54,142 nucleotides of DNA from Candidatus Burkholderia humilis (GCA_001184405.1 LFMX01000031.1:1-54142); one strand, 5' to 3'; shown: positions 17,914-28,528, counted from the first letter of the stretch. The notes: generated from the letters alone by a model not told the origin. Numbers and translations: made by a program.

Positions 17914-18038
17914 AGAACCCGTCGCGCCGTCGTTGCGCGTTCAATGTGCGAGCCCGCAAAAAAGACGACAGCGACAAGGCACGAAAAAGCTGGTCTCTAA
18001 CGCGCAATAATCCGCTGACGCAAACGATAGCGCGCCAA

Positions 18039-18075
18039 AGAAAAAGCCAGGATCGCCTTGATTCCGGCTTTTTAT
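18039..18075 (-). terminator. Terminator after minE
   Basis: AAAAAGCC and GGCTTTTT bracket an imperfect stem and are followed on the minus strand by TCTTT. It lies about 60 bp past the minE stop and closes the minCDE operon. Confidence 0.7.
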
Positions 18076-18135
18076 TCGATGACCGCACACGCTTCCACGC
18101 CCGCCCGAAGCGAGCCGCGCGTGCTGCCAAAAGCG

Positions 18136-18390
18136 CTATGCCTGCGGTATTTCGATCTTCACTTCCAGCACTTCGAGATCGTCCTGACGTTCGAGGCTCA
18201 CTCGAATGTCGTCATCGGAAATCTTCACGTACTTTGAAATCACGGCAACCAGTTCTCGTTGCAACGCCGGCAGGTAATCGGCGGCGGCTCTGCCACCCGC
18301 GCGCTCGTGCGCAATGATCAACTGCAAGCGTTCCTTCGCAACCGTAGCGGATTTCTTTTTCTCGCCCAGCAAAAACGAAAGAATCGACAT
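18136..18390 (-). CDS. minE: Cell-division topological specificity factor MinE
   Basis: Drives pole-to-pole oscillation of MinD so that Z-rings form at midcell. The 84 residues contain the N-terminal membrane and MinD-binding helix ([25 protein letters not shown]) and the C-terminal topological domain ([36 protein letters not shown]). The start ATG 18390 is nine bases after the minD stop. It is the last gene of minC-minD-minE. The frame is intact. Confidence 0.97.
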   Translation of the reverse strand: MSILSFLLGEKKKSATVAKERLQLIIAHERAGGRAAADYLPALQRELVAVISKYVKISDDDIRVSLERQDDLEVLEVKIEIPQA

Positions 18391-18399
18391 TGCGTCCCC

Positions 18400-19215
18400 T
18401 TACTTGGTGCCGAAGATGCGTTGCAGCAGACCGGGCTTTTGATAATCAGTGAAGCGCAGCGGCTTTTCTTCACCGAGAAAGCGCGACACCACGTCCTTAT
18501 ACGATTCGGCGACATCCGTGCCATCCAGATGCACCGCGGGCAAGCCCTGGTTCGATGCATGCAGCACCGCTTCCGACTCCGGAATCACGCCGATCAGATC
18601 GATGCGCAAGATCTCCTGGATATCGCTCAGCGACAGCATCTCGCCTTCGGACACGCGCTTGGCGTTGTAACGCGTAATCAGCAGATGTTCCTTGACCGGA
18701 TCCTTGCCGTCGATCGCGCGCTTGGTCTTCGACGACAGAATGCCGAGAATGCGGTCCGAATCGCGCACGGACGACACTTCCGGATTCGTCACGATCAGCG
18801 CTTCATCGGCGAAATGCATGGCCATCAGCGCGCCCGATTCGATACCCGCGGGCGAATCGCACACGATGTACTCGAAGTCCATCTTCACCAGTTCGTCGAT
18901 GACCTTGCCGACGCCGTCGAGCGTGAGCGCGTCTTTATCGCGCGTCTGCGATGCGGGCAGGATGTAGAGCATCTCGAGCTTCTTGTCCTTGATGAGCGCC
19001 TGATGCAGATTCGCTTCGCCCTGAATCACGTTGATCAGGTCATACACGACGCGACGCTCACAGCCCATGATGAGATCGAGGTTGCGCAGGCCGACGTCGA
19101 AATCGATCACCGTCGTCTTGTGGCCGCGCATGGCAAGCGCCGATGCGAAGGCCGCGCTGGTCGTCGTCTTGCCGACGCCGCCCTTCCCCGAAGTCACCAC
19201 AATGATTTTTGCCAT
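18400..19215 (-). CDS. minD: Septum site-determining ATPase MinD
   Basis: Membrane-associated ATPase that recruits MinC and is released by MinE. The 271 residues start MAKIIVVTSGKGGVGKTTTS with the deviant Walker A (KGGVGKTT, 11-18), followed by VIDFDVGLRNLDLIMGCERR, YIVCDSPAGIESGALMA and VTNPEVSSVRDSDRILG. The C-terminal amphipathic helix (FLGEEKPLRF to QKPGLLQRIFGTK) is the membrane-targeting sequence. It lies between minC (90 bp upstream) and minE. The frame is intact. Confidence 0.98.
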   Translation of the reverse strand: MAKIIVVTSGKGGVGKTTTSAAFASALAMRGHKTTVIDFDVGLRNLDLIMGCERRVVYDLINVIQGEANLHQALIKDKKLEMLYILPASQTRDKDALTLDGVGKVIDELVKMDFEYIVCDSPAGIESGALMAMHFADEALIVTNPEVSSVRDSDRILGILSSKTKRAIDGKDPVKEHLLITRYNAKRVSEGEMLSLSDIQEILRIDLIGVIPESEAVLHASNQGLPAVHLDGTDVAESYKDVVSRFLGEEKPLRFTDYQKPGLLQRIFGTK

Positions 19216-19305
19216 ACATGTACCTTGTGTTCGTCAAATAGGTCCGCTTGCGATGCCGGTCGAGCGCGCGCCATACGCATCAGGCGCGCGAAGGTGCGGA
19301 ACTCG

Positions 19306-20100
19306 TCAAGTCAGCCGCAGCGGTTCGATCATCAGTTTTTCTTCGTTCAGCCAGATCTGCACGGGCTTGCTTTGCACATCGGCTGACAGCGGGTTTTCAG
19401 TCGTCCGATAGATGCCCGCGATGGAAATCAGTTCCGGCTCGAGACACGTGCAGAAAATCCGCGCGTCGAGATTGCCGTGCACGCCCGCGAGCGCGCGGCC
19501 CCGCAATGGCGCATAGATATAGATATTGCCTTCAGCGATGACTTCCGCGCCGTACGACACGAGCCCGAGCACGATCAGGTCGCCCTTCGCGTAGACCTGC
19601 TGGCCCGAACGCAGCGGCCGGTCGATGATGGTCGCCGGTTGCGGCAGCACGGGCGGTGGCGTGTTCGCCACCGCGGCTTCGATCACCTTCGCGGCGACCG
19701 TGTTCAGCTTCGCTTCGTCCACCGAAAGCTTCGGCGCGCCGCGGCGGTCGCGTGCTTCGAGAATGGGCAGGCCGCCTTCGTTCGCCCATTGAATCACCCA
19801 CGCCTGAACCGGCAGCGCGACGACGCCGATCGGACGCATGCGCACGCTTTTCAGCAGCTTTTCGAGTTCCGCGAGCGAAATGCGCTCGCCTTCGCCGCCA
19901 TTCGCGGATTCCGAGAGACGGCGCACGTCGATGCCGACGGTGTCATTGCCGAAGAATTCGGGAGTCGCTTCGAAGCGCCGTGTGAGTTCGGCGCGCAAGG
20001 CATTGAGATCGGTAGTCTTGACGACGAACAGAAGCGTGTCGACGGAGCCGCTGCGCAGTTCGAAAAAGGGCGTTTTGTTGAGCGACATAAGAACGGCCAA
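19306..20100 (-). CDS. minC: Septum site-determining protein MinC
   Basis: Blocks FtsZ polymerisation away from midcell. The 264 residues have the N-terminal FtsZ-interacting domain ([27 protein letters not shown] split over 11-40), a Pro-rich linker ([12 protein letters not shown]) and the C-terminal beta-helix that dimerises and binds Min[62 protein letters not shown]. The start is ATG 20100. The AT-rich 60 bp upstream probably holds the operon promoter, with a TAAAAT -10-like box. The frame is intact. Confidence 0.96.
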   Translation of the reverse strand: MAVLMSLNKTPFFELRSGSVDTLLFVVKTTDLNALRAELTRRFEATPEFFGNDTVGIDVRRLSESANGGEGERISLAELEKLLKSVRMRPIGVVALPVQAWVIQWANEGGLPILEARDRRGAPKLSVDEAKLNTVAAKVIEAAVANTPPPVLPQPATIIDRPLRSGQQVYAKGDLIVLGLVSYGAEVIAEGNIYIYAPLRGRALAGVHGNLDARIFCTCLEPELISIAGIYRTTENPLSADVQSKPVQIWLNEEKLMIEPLRLT

Positions 20101-20209
20101 AAATTTTGCGTATTTTACAGGCGTACGCGCACGCGGCCATATTTTTTACGGCTCATTTCAGCTATCGGAAACGATGAGTGCGTGCGATGCAAACGCGCGG
20201 AAGATGGAC

Positions 20210-20752
20210 TTACGCGTCCTCGTCGGGTTGCATGTGGCGCACGTAGAGCGATTCGGCTTCGCCTTCGTTCGCGGGCATCGCGCGGCGATCGCCCGTGGGG
20301 CCGAAACCGAGACGCTCGTAGAAGCGCATTGCGGTGCGGTTTTCCTCGGCGATCCACGCGTGCACTTCGGATGCGCCCTGCTCCGCGAGCCAGCGCGATG
20401 CGACGTTCACGAGCAATTCGCCGCCGCGCAGATGACGCACCGCCGGCGCGACCCACAGCGAACTCACGAAGACGCGCTGGTCGCCCGGTTCGCCCGGCTC
20501 GGTCCACGCGTGCACGAGCCCGCAGGGATGCCCTTCGGTATAGAGCAAAAAGGTCGCGAGTTGCGGCGAATTCGCGTGTTGCGCGGCGGTATCGTCGAAC
20601 GATGAAGGCTCGACGAGCAGCGCATCGGCCAGTGTCTCGCCGAACGCATACGGCGCCTCGCGCAGCGATGCTGTGCGAAGCTCGCGCATCACCGGGCCCT
20701 GTTGCGCGGTGATGCGGCTGACGGTCAGTGAGGGGCTCATGCGGGCGCTCAT
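20210..20752 (-). CDS. GNAT family N-acetyltransferase
   Basis: A 180-residue acetyl-CoA-dependent acetyltransferase. The fold is shown by the beta-strand VFVSSLWVAPAVRHLRGGELLV, which carries motif A with a slightly altered pyrophosphate loop (RHLRGGE), and by EVHAWIAEENRTAMRFYERLGFGPTG (motif B, with the usual N..A..FYE..GF). The substrate cannot be told. ATG 20752 is used; ATG 20740 is an alternative. It stands alone between minC and the map remnant and seems intact. The 176 bp between it and map hold no recognised feature. Confidence 0.85.
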   Translation of the reverse strand: MSARMSPSLTVSRITAQQGPVMRELRTASLREAPYAFGETLADALLVEPSSFDDTAAQHANSPQLATFLLYTEGHPCGLVHAWTEPGEPGDQRVFVSSLWVAPAVRHLRGGELLVNVASRWLAEQGASEVHAWIAEENRTAMRFYERLGFGPTGDRRAMPANEGEAESLYVRHMQPDEDA

Positions 20753-20928
20753 GCAGACTTGTTTCTCTCTGGCTCGTGGCCTTGACGGCTTCGGCTCGAT
20801 CGAGCGCTTCGGGCCAATGGCGTAGCTTCAACCGAACGGGCAAACCCATCAATTCCTAAATCTCGGAAAGTGCTTTGCAGCGCACATGAATTGCGGTTGC
20901 GCATTCGCTTTGCCGTGTTAGCGCACCA

Positions 20929-21710
20929 TCATGGCGCTGAGTAAGTGCCTGTGCCGTCCGGCCAGGGCGTGAGCAATTCGAAACCCTGTTCGGTGACGGC
21001 GACCATGTGCTCCCATTGCACCGACAGCGAGCGATCCTTCGTGGTGACGGTCCAGCCATCGCGCGATTGCTGCGTGGCCGCTTTGCCTGCGTTGATCATC
21101 GGCTCGATGGTGAAGACGAGTCCCGGCTTCAGACGCAAACCCGCGCCGCGCTGTCCGTAGTGCAGCACTTGCGGATCTTCGTGATACACGCGGCTGATGC
21201 CGCGTCCGCAATACTCGCGCACGACCGAAAAGCCTTCGCGATGCGCGACCGACTGAATCGCCGCGCCGATATCGCCGAGCGCGCGCCCGGGCGCACTTCG
21301 CGGATGCCGGCGACCATCGCTTCATACGTGGTTGCGCACAGGCGCTGCGCTTCGGGGCTCGGCGTACCGGCGTAGTACATGCGGCTCGTGTCGCCATAGT
21401 AGCCGTCCTTGATGATCGCGACATCGATATTGATGATGTCGCCGTCTTTCAGCGCTTTCGGCCCGGGGATACCGTGACAGACGACATGATTGACCGATGT
21501 GCAGACCGTCTTCGGAAAACCCATGTAGCCAACGTTTGCGGGAATAGCCTTCAGTTCGTTGACGATGAATCGGTTGCAGATGGCGTCGAGTTCGTCGGTG
21601 GTGACGCCGAGGCGCACGTGTTCGGCGATCATCGCGAGGATTTCGGCGACCATGCGGCCGGAGATGCGCAACTTTTCGATGTCGGCGGGTGTCTTGAGCG
21701 TGATGGCCAT
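20929..21710 (-). pseudogene. map: Type I methionine aminopeptidase, one frameshift
   Basis: Removes the initiator methionine from new proteins. The N-terminal piece from ATG 21710 has TPADIEKLRISGRMVAEIL, GFPKTVCTSVNHVVCHGIPG, and DGDIINIDVAIIKDGYYGDTSRMYYAG with two metal-ligand aspartates. Near 21280 a single base is missing (the sequence fits GARLGDIG with one C lost). The rest follows in the next frame: VREYCGRGISRVYHEDPQVLHYG, FTIEPMINAGK and SVQWEHMVAVTEQGFELLTPW, ending at 20929. All metal ligands are still encoded but split. Since the enzyme is essential, another copy (usually next to rpsB in this group, which is not here) must exist if this lesion is real. Confidence 0.86.
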
Positions 21711-21926
21711 TGAGCAATGCAGATGTGTTCGGGTCGCCTGCGCGCGGTGCTTTTACTGACGTCGATGAGACGCGCCGCACGAGGACAATGGGGCCGATGA
21801 TAGCACTCCACAGCGCGCTGACCTTTCGTTGAACGGCTCGGGCGCGCATTTTTGAGAAGGCTTGATGACTTGTGATGTGTAAAGGATTGTGTTTTAGTGG
21901 GCGCGAATTTGACTGGTCGGAGGGTT

Positions 21927-22265
21927 ATGAGCTTGCATCGAATTGCCGTGATTTCTTGTGTTTTTGTGATTGCCGCATGTAGTTCGACGAGCGGGCCAGA
22001 GTTGCGCGCGTCAAAGCCGGTGATTCATGTGTCGTCGGCGCGGACTGCATCGGATATTTCGAGCTGCCTTCAGCGGATGATTCCGTCGGTGCAGACGGTG
22101 CGCGATCAAGGATCGACGGAGTTGATGGTGGAATCGAACGCGTGGCTCGTGACAGTGACGCCTTCACCGTATGGATCGGAGGTGAAGGTGCAGCAGTCTT
22201 CGAGTAGTGATGGGGGTGTGCCGGAGCCGGAGATGCGGTTTGATATTGCGAGGTGTGCGGTTTGA
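21927..22265 (+). CDS. Small putative lipoprotein
   Basis: A 112-residue protein with a lipoprotein signal (MSLHRIAVISCVFVIAACSS, lipobox VIAAC). The short mature part contains ISSCLQRMIPSVQTVRDQG, a run of serines before GGVPEPEMRF, and a C-terminal cysteine. I do not recognise a domain. Small lipoproteins of this shape are common in Burkholderia and have no known role. ATG 21927 is chosen because GGAGG stands a few bases before it; the frame is open to 21897. It is the only plus-strand gene between map and the tRNA. Base composition is a little more AT-rich than its neighbours. Confidence 0.65.
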   Translation: MSLHRIAVISCVFVIAACSSTSGPELRASKPVIHVSSARTASDISSCLQRMIPSVQTVRDQGSTELMVESNAWLVTVTPSPYGSEVKVQQSSSSDGGVPEPEMRFDIARCAV

Positions 22266-22350
22266 GGGTTTTTCGATGCTTCGCTTTGGTGGCAGGTTCG
22301 GAAGATGGGTATCGGCGTTTTCTCCTTCGCGTCATGAAGTTATGATCGAG

Positions 22351-22381
22351 GGGTTCCTCCGCCTGCGCGGAGATACACCCG
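22351..22381 (+). other. Solitary hairpin resembling a type I-E CRISPR repeat
   Basis: GGGTTCCTCCGC, CTGC and GCGGAGATACACCCG combine into a 31-base element with a perfect CTCCGC/GCGGAG stem, flanked by GTTC and ATA...ACCCG. This has the layout of type I-E repeats (GTTCC-stem-GATAAACCG). A second, weaker hairpin (CTCCG...CGGAG with ACACCGCG) starts 58 bases later at 22415. There is no array and no cas gene, so chance resemblance is quite possible. Confidence 0.25.
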
Positions 22382-22461
22382 TCGGGCCGACAAGGATGAC
22401 GTCGTCGGCGTAGGCTCCGCCGCGCAATCGGAGACACCGCGACAAACATGAGCCCCAAAAC

Positions 22462-22497
22462 AAAAACCCCGCAAGCCTATCGACTTGCGGGGTTTTC
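22462..22497 (-). terminator. Terminator of tRNA-Ser
   Basis: AAAACCCCGCAAG and CTTGCGGGGTTTT form a 13-bp hairpin with an 8-base loop and a T-run on both sides. It lies just past the 3' end of the minus-strand tRNA gene. Confidence 0.92.
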
Positions 22498-22503
22498 AAA
22501 TTT

Positions 22504-22594
<91 letters not shown>

Positions 22595-22646
22595 GGCTGC
22601 CCTTTCGGACCTTCGTCAAGCGGTTCGTCGCTCAACGAAGAACAAA

Positions 22647-22675
22647 AGTATATCCAAGTCTTCAGAGGTTTCCAA
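22647..22675 (-). promoter_or_regulatory. Promoter of tRNA-Ser
   Basis: On the minus strand TTGGAA (22675-22670) and TATACT (22652-22647) are separated by 17 bp, a good sigma-70 pattern about 50 bp before the tRNA. Confidence 0.75.
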
Positions 22676-22717
22676 GCCCCCTATCTGCAAATACGTACAA
22701 ATAATCGCAAATAATCA

Positions 22718-24106
<1,389 letters not shown>

Positions 24107-25423
24107 TCACTGTTTCTTTTCTTCGCGATGTTCGCGCCGCCACGTCTCGTCGAGATCGGCGAGCCGCAACAGTTTTTCGCCGATCTTGCCTTCGAGACCG
24201 CGCGGCGTCGGCTGATACCAGACCGGATCGCGCATGCCGTCCGGCAGATACGTTTCGCCAGCGGCGTAGGCATCCGGTTCATCGTGGGCGTAGCGATACT
24301 CGTGGCCGTAGCCGAGCTCCTTCATCAGCTTGGTCGGCGCGTTGCGCAGATGTACCGGCACCGGCCGCGACTGATCCTTGCCGACGAAGCGCCGCGCCTC
24401 GTTGTACGCGTTGTATCCCGCGTTCGATTTCGGCGCGACGGCGAGATAAATCAACGCCTGCGCGAGCGCCAGTTCGCCTTCGGGCGAGCCGAGCCGCTCG
24501 TAGGTTTCGGATGCATCCAGCGCGATACGCGCGCCCCGCGGATCGGCCAAACCGATGTCTTCCCACGCCATGCGCACGATACGCCGCGCGAGATAACGCG
24601 GGTCCGCGCCGCCATCGAGCATGCGGCAAAACCAGTACAAGGCGCCGTCCGGGTTGCTGCCGCGCACGGACTTGTGCAGTGCGCTGATCTGGTCGTAGAA
24701 CGCGTCACCGCCCTTGTCGAAGCGGCGCAGATTTTCCGCGAGCGCGCTGCCGAGCAGTTCGCCATCGACTTCGGTTTTCTTTTGCTGCATGGCCGCGCGC
24801 GCGACGATTTCCAGGTTATTGAGCAGCTTGCGGCCGTCGCCATCGGCGGAACCGATCAGGGCGTCGCGCGCTTCGTCGGTGAATGCGAGGCCGTCGAGTT
24901 CCGCACTCGCACGCGTCAGCTGTTCCTTCAGTTCGTCGGCGTCGAGGCTTTTCAGCACATAGACGGCTGCGCGCGACAAGAGCGCGCTATTCACTTCGAA
25001 CGACGGATTCTCGGTCGTCGCGCCCACGAAGACGAACAAGCCCGACTCGACATGCGGCAAGAACGCATCCTGCTGACTCTTGTTGAAGCGATGCACTTCA
25101 TCGACGAACACGAGTGTCTGCCGCCCGTTTGCGCGATGAATCTGCGCCGTCTCGACCGCCTCGCGAATATCCTTTACGCCCGACAAAACGGCCGAAAGCG
25201 AGATGAATTTGGCATTGAACGCAGCTGCCATGAGACGCGCGAGCGTGGTCTTGCCGACGCCGGGCGGGCCCCAAAGGATCATCGAATGCGCTTCGCCCGA
25301 TTCGAACGCGACGCGCAACGGCTTGGCCTGCCCGAGCAGGTGCTTCTGGCCGATCACGTCGTCGATGGTGCGAGGGCGCAGGCGTTCGGCGAGCGGAACA
25401 TTGCCACGGTTTTCTTCTAACAT
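24107..25423 (-). CDS. rarA: Replication-associated recombination protein A (MgsA/WRNIP1-type AAA+ ATPase)
   Basis: AAA+ protein related to clamp loaders that acts at stalled replication forks. The 438 residues begin with [21 protein letters not shown] and contain Walker [16 protein letters not shown] (about 53-67), Walker [21 protein letters not shown] and sensor 1 [14 protein letters not shown]. Next come sensor 2 and the lid, then the tetramerisation part with [20 protein letters not shown] [17 protein letters not shown] and [21 protein letters not shown]. It is 93 bp downstream (same strand) of serS's other side, an order seen in many proteobacteria. The frame is intact. Confidence 0.96.
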   Translation of the reverse strand: MLEENRGNVPLAERLRPRTIDDVIGQKHLLGQAKPLRVAFESGEAHSMILWGPPGVGKTTLARLMAAAFNAKFISLSAVLSGVKDIREAVETAQIHRANGRQTLVFVDEVHRFNKSQQDAFLPHVESGLFVFVGATTENPSFEVNSALLSRAAVYVLKSLDADELKEQLTRASAELDGLAFTDEARDALIGSADGDGRKLLNNLEIVARAAMQQKKTEVDGELLGSALAENLRRFDKGGDAFYDQISALHKSVRGSNPDGALYWFCRMLDGGADPRYLARRIVRMAWEDIGLADPRGARIALDASETYERLGSPEGELALAQALIYLAVAPKSNAGYNAYNEARRFVGKDQSRPVPVHLRNAPTKLMKELGYGHEYRYAHDEPDAYAAGETYLPDGMRDPVWYQPTPRGLEGKIGEKLLRLADLDETWRREHREEKKQ

Positions 25424-25629
25424 GGGTTGTCTGCTGTGATGTGCGTTGGGGCTTCAAATCTCGCGCGTGAGTCAAAGGCGGCGATAATCTTGCCCTTTCG
25501 CGGCGCGTTTGTGCATTAGCCATTCGGCTGAGTATTCACGGGCCGCGAGTTAGGCAATTATGACAGCCGGGCGCGCGAACTCGTTCAGCCCGGCATGACG
25601 ACGCATCGACAATATAGGGACGCAAACCC

Positions 25630-26043
25630 ATGCAGCAAGACACTTCCGGCAATTCCGCCACGTACGCGCTGCTCACGCCGGTGCCCGCGCAACGCCGCGC
25701 ATTCGGCACGAGCGATGCCTTCGCGCTGTGGTTTTCGCTCGGCATCGGCCTTCTCGTCGCGCAGGCGGGCGCGCTGCTCGTGCCGGGTTTGTCGCTGCCG
25801 CACGCGTTGCTGGCGGGCGTCATCGGCACGGACACCGGGCTCGCCGCCATGTCCTCGCTGCGTCCGACGCTCGGCGTGCGCGGCGCGTCGGTGCCCGCCG
25901 GGCTCAACGCGGTTCAGCTCGTCGGCTGGGGCTCGTTCGAGATCATCGTCATTCCACACGCTTGTGAACAAAAACAGTGGATAAATCGGCAGGGAAACGA
26001 CGCGTTCCGGATCGCACATCGCTTTGTGAATCGAATCAGTTAG
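25630..26043 (+). pseudogene. NCS1/cytosine permease-type transporter, N-terminal fragment only
   Basis: The first about 110 residues look like the start of a purine-cytosine or hydroxymethylpyrimidine permease: RAFGTSDAFALWFSLGIGLL, QAGALLVPGLSLPHALLA, GVIGTDTGLAAMSSLRPTLGVRG and NAVQLVGWGSFEIIV. After codon IIV near 25952 the similarity ends abruptly and the frame runs through unrelated sequence to TAG 26041-26043. The remaining three quarters of the protein (about 300 residues, 9 helices) are absent. LLAGVIGT may also hide a smaller internal deletion, since relatives have extra residues there. This is a deletion remnant. Confidence 0.75.
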
Positions 26044-26098
26044 TTAGCCGAATGACTCAGCGCTTGTCCACAAGGCTCTCAACAGAAACTGTGGACAA
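25976..26098. other. Cluster of DnaA-box-like 9-mers
   Basis: Three 9-mers one base off TTATCCACA lie within 123 bp: TTATCCACT on the minus strand (25984-25976), TTGTCCACA on the plus strand (26064-26072) and TTGTCCACA on the minus strand (26098-26090). They lie between the truncated permease and the end of speB. The surrounding sequence is more AT-rich than the genes. No dnaA, gidA, parA or parB is nearby. Confidence 0.4.
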
Positions 26099-26106
26099 AC
26101 TTCCGC

Positions 26107-26916
26107 CTAGTTCCGCCGCTCGACACCCGGCAACACGCACGACAATTCGAACACCAGATTCGCCCCGAGCAACGCCGTTGTGCCGAACGGATCGGACGGC
26201 GGCGCGACTTCCACCAGATCCGCGCCGACGATATTCAGCCCCCACGCGCCGCGAATGATCTCCAGCGCCTGCGGCACCGTCAGCCCGGCGATTTCCGGCG
26301 TGCCCGTGCCCGGCGCGAATGCGGGATCGATGCCATCGATATCGAACGTGATTACACCGGCCCGTCGCCCATTTGCGCACGCACTTCCTCCATCAGCGGC
26401 GCGAGCGACTTGTTCCAACATTCCTCTGTCTGCACGACGCGAAAGCCCTGCTCGCGGCACCAATCGAAATCGCCCGCTTCGTAGCCGGTGCCGCGCGCCC
26501 GATCTACACGACGCGCTCGCAATCCAGCAAGCCCTCTTCCACCGCGCGGCGAAACGGCGTGCCGTGCGCGATTTTTTCGCCGAACACAGTGTCGTTGACG
26601 TCGGCGTGGGCATCGACGTGAATCAGGCCGACCTTGCCGCGCTTTGCGTGAATCGCACGAAGAATGGGCAGCGCGATGGTGTGATCGCCGCCGAGCGTGA
26701 GCAGCTTGCAGTCGTGCTCCAGAATTTCGCGATACGCCCGTTCGATGCGGTCGATCGAATCGAGCAGGTTGTACAGATTGATCGCGACATCGCCGATATC
26801 GGCCACGCGCAGCGAATCGAACGGCGCGGCGCGCGTCGCCATGTCAGCGGCTGCGGGCGCTCGGCGCGATGATTGGCAAAGTGCTCGGGTGGAGCGAACA
26901 GCGAGAATGTATTCAT
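26107..26916 (-). pseudogene. speB: Agmatinase/ureohydrolase, multiply broken
   Basis: Agmatinase cuts agmatine into putrescine and urea. From ATG 26916 the protein begins MNTFSLFAPPEHFANHRAER. A shift near 26860 leads to FDSLRVADIGDVAINLYN, LTLGGDHTIALPILRAIH and VGLIHVDAHADVNDTVFGE, which carry the first manganese ligands. A TAG at 26506-26504 replaces the expected Gln codon of VVQIG. Two further 1-bp losses follow (about 26495, and about 26355 where YITFD reads TAATC). The last frame gives TFDIDGIDPAFAPGTGTPE with the remaining metal aspartates, ending at 26107. It faces a LysR gene that is also broken. Confidence 0.87.
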
Positions 26917-27032
26917 GGTGATGAATGATTCCGTTCGTAGCGTGATACACATTAATACCGCTGTTCGCGCAGAGATAAAATAGCGCCGAAATCAACTTCA
27001 CATAGATGTTTATCGATGTATCGGCGCACGCC

Positions 27033-27949
27033 ATGCTCACTCATCTTTCCGACCTCGATCTGCGGCTTATCCGCGTGTTCCTCGCGATCGTCGATGCCGG
27101 TGGCGTCTCGTCCGCGCAAGCCACGCTGAACGTCGGGCAATCGACCATCAGCACACAACTCGCGACGCTCGAAACGCGGCTCGGCTACCGCCTGTGCGAG
27201 CGCGGGCGCGGCGGCTTTGCGCTGACTTCGCGCGGCGAACAATTCGTCGATGCGTGTCGCGGCCTGCTCAGCGCCATCGATACCTTCGATTCCACCGCGC
27301 GCAATGTCGGCAGGAAGCTCGTCGGCACGTTGACGCTAGGCATCATCGGCAACACGCCGGTGAGCGCGAACGCGCGCATCAGCGAGGCGTCGCGCGTTTT
27401 CGCGAGCGCGACGAATCCGTGTGCTTTTCCGTGCTCGTGTGCTCGCCGGGCGAACTCGAGGAAATGTTGCTCGCGGATCGCATTCAGATGGCGATCGGCT
27501 ATTTCTGGCATCGCGTGCCGTCGCTCGATTACACGGAGATTTTTTCGGAGGATCAGCTTGCGTACTGCGCGCGTGGGCATCCGTTGTTCGCGCGCGCCGG
27601 AAAGATCGATCTCGCCCAAGCCGATGATCACGCGTGGGCGTGGCGCAGCTATCCGCTGCCCGAAGCGGGCGCGCTCGCGCCGCGCAAGATCGGCGCGATC
27701 GCGGACAACATGGAAGCGGTCGCGATGCTCGTGTTATCCGGCAAGCATCTCGGTTATTTGCCCGAGCATTTCGCCGCGCCGTATGTGAAGCAGGGTTTGC
27801 TCGCGCCGTTGAATGCAAAAACCATGCGTTATCGCGTGGCGCTTCAGATGGTCACACGCAGTGCGCGCAACGATGCGAAGTGCGAAATCGTCAAGGCATT
27901 CGTCGATGATATGGCCGTCGCGCATGAGGCACATATTTCCGAGAATTGA
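27033..27949 (+). pseudogene. LysR family transcriptional regulator, one frameshift
   Basis: A typical LysR regulator with an N-terminal winged helix: LDLRLIRVFLAIVDAGGVSSAQ, NVGQSTISTQLATLETRLGYRLCERGRGGFALTSRGEQF. The effector domain follows (LVGTLTLGIIGNTPVSANARISEA). Near 27400-27415 a base is missing. The rest continues in another frame: RFRERDESVCFSVLVCSPGELEEMLLADR, FWHRVPSLDYTEIFSEDQLAYCARGHPLF, NMEAVAMLVLSGKHLGYLPEHFA, ending at 27949. An in-frame ATG at 27006 is an alternative start; neither has a clear ribosome site. The divergent position suggests it once controlled speB. Confidence 0.86.
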
Positions 27950-28071
27950 TTGCCTTAACTCATCAAACAAAAGGATTCCTTAAAATTTCATTGCTTCGTC
28001 TATACGAATTCTCCTAATATTCATCGCATCGCGTCCCACAAAAACAGCACAGTTTTTAAACCGGGGGAAAG

Positions 28072-28488
28072 ATGATGCATGCAAGGCGAATCGCATATGG
28101 CGCAATTCTGAGTGCGGCGATTGTTGCCGGATCATCCGCGCACGCCGTCGTGGGTCCCGGCGGCACGATCGTCTTTACGGGCGCGCTGTTCGCGCCGTCC
28201 TATTCGATTTCGACGGGACGCACCGCACATTCGGGCGCATCCACGACGCAAAGCGTTTCCACGCAAAAAGACACCAATGCAACGACCGTGACCTTCACCG
28301 CACTGCCCGGCGGTCTGCCGAGCGCTGACATCACGCTCACAGCAAGCGGCGAGCGTTTCATCGATGGCAATAACCGGCGCATCAAGCCCAACAAGAATGG
28401 CGCGTATCACATCGCCGCGACGGGCGGCGTGTTGTCGATCCCGACGCAGGCGGCGAATACCATCGCAGTGTTCACGAACTACCAATAA
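28072..28488 (+). CDS. Secreted protein of unknown function
   Basis: A 138-residue protein with a clear signal peptide (MMHARRIAYGAILSAAIVAGSSAHA). The mature part is rich in Thr, Ser, Ala and Gly with alternating hydrophobic residues, for example GGTIVFTGALFAPSYSIS and LPSADITLTASGERF, suggesting a beta-rich fold, perhaps of the fimbrial or spore-coat-U kind. I do not recognise the family. A GGGGGAAAG ribosome site precedes two adjacent ATG codons (28072 and 28075). The 120 bp upstream are AT-rich and likely carry the promoter. It is intact although both upstream neighbours (speB, lysR) are broken. Confidence 0.65.
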   Translation: MMHARRIAYGAILSAAIVAGSSAHAVVGPGGTIVFTGALFAPSYSISTGRTAHSGASTTQSVSTQKDTNATTVTFTALPGGLPSADITLTASGERFIDGNNRRIKPNKNGAYHIAATGGVLSIPTQAANTIAVFTNYQ

Positions 28489-28490
28489 GA

Positions 28491-28514
28491 AAGGGCCGCA
28501 GCGCGCCCCTTCGC
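28491..28514. terminator. Possible shared terminator of convergent genes
   Basis: AAGGGCC and a matching GCCCCTT form a short imperfect hairpin between the ends of the secreted-protein gene and lolA. On the minus strand it is followed by TCTTATT. Confidence 0.45.
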
Positions 28515-28528
28515 CGAAATCAACGTGC

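Noticed and set aside
25424..25629. Possible TPP riboswitch before the permease fragment
   Set aside because: The permease type is often TPP-regulated, but the conserved CTGAGA and downstream THI-box elements are not present.
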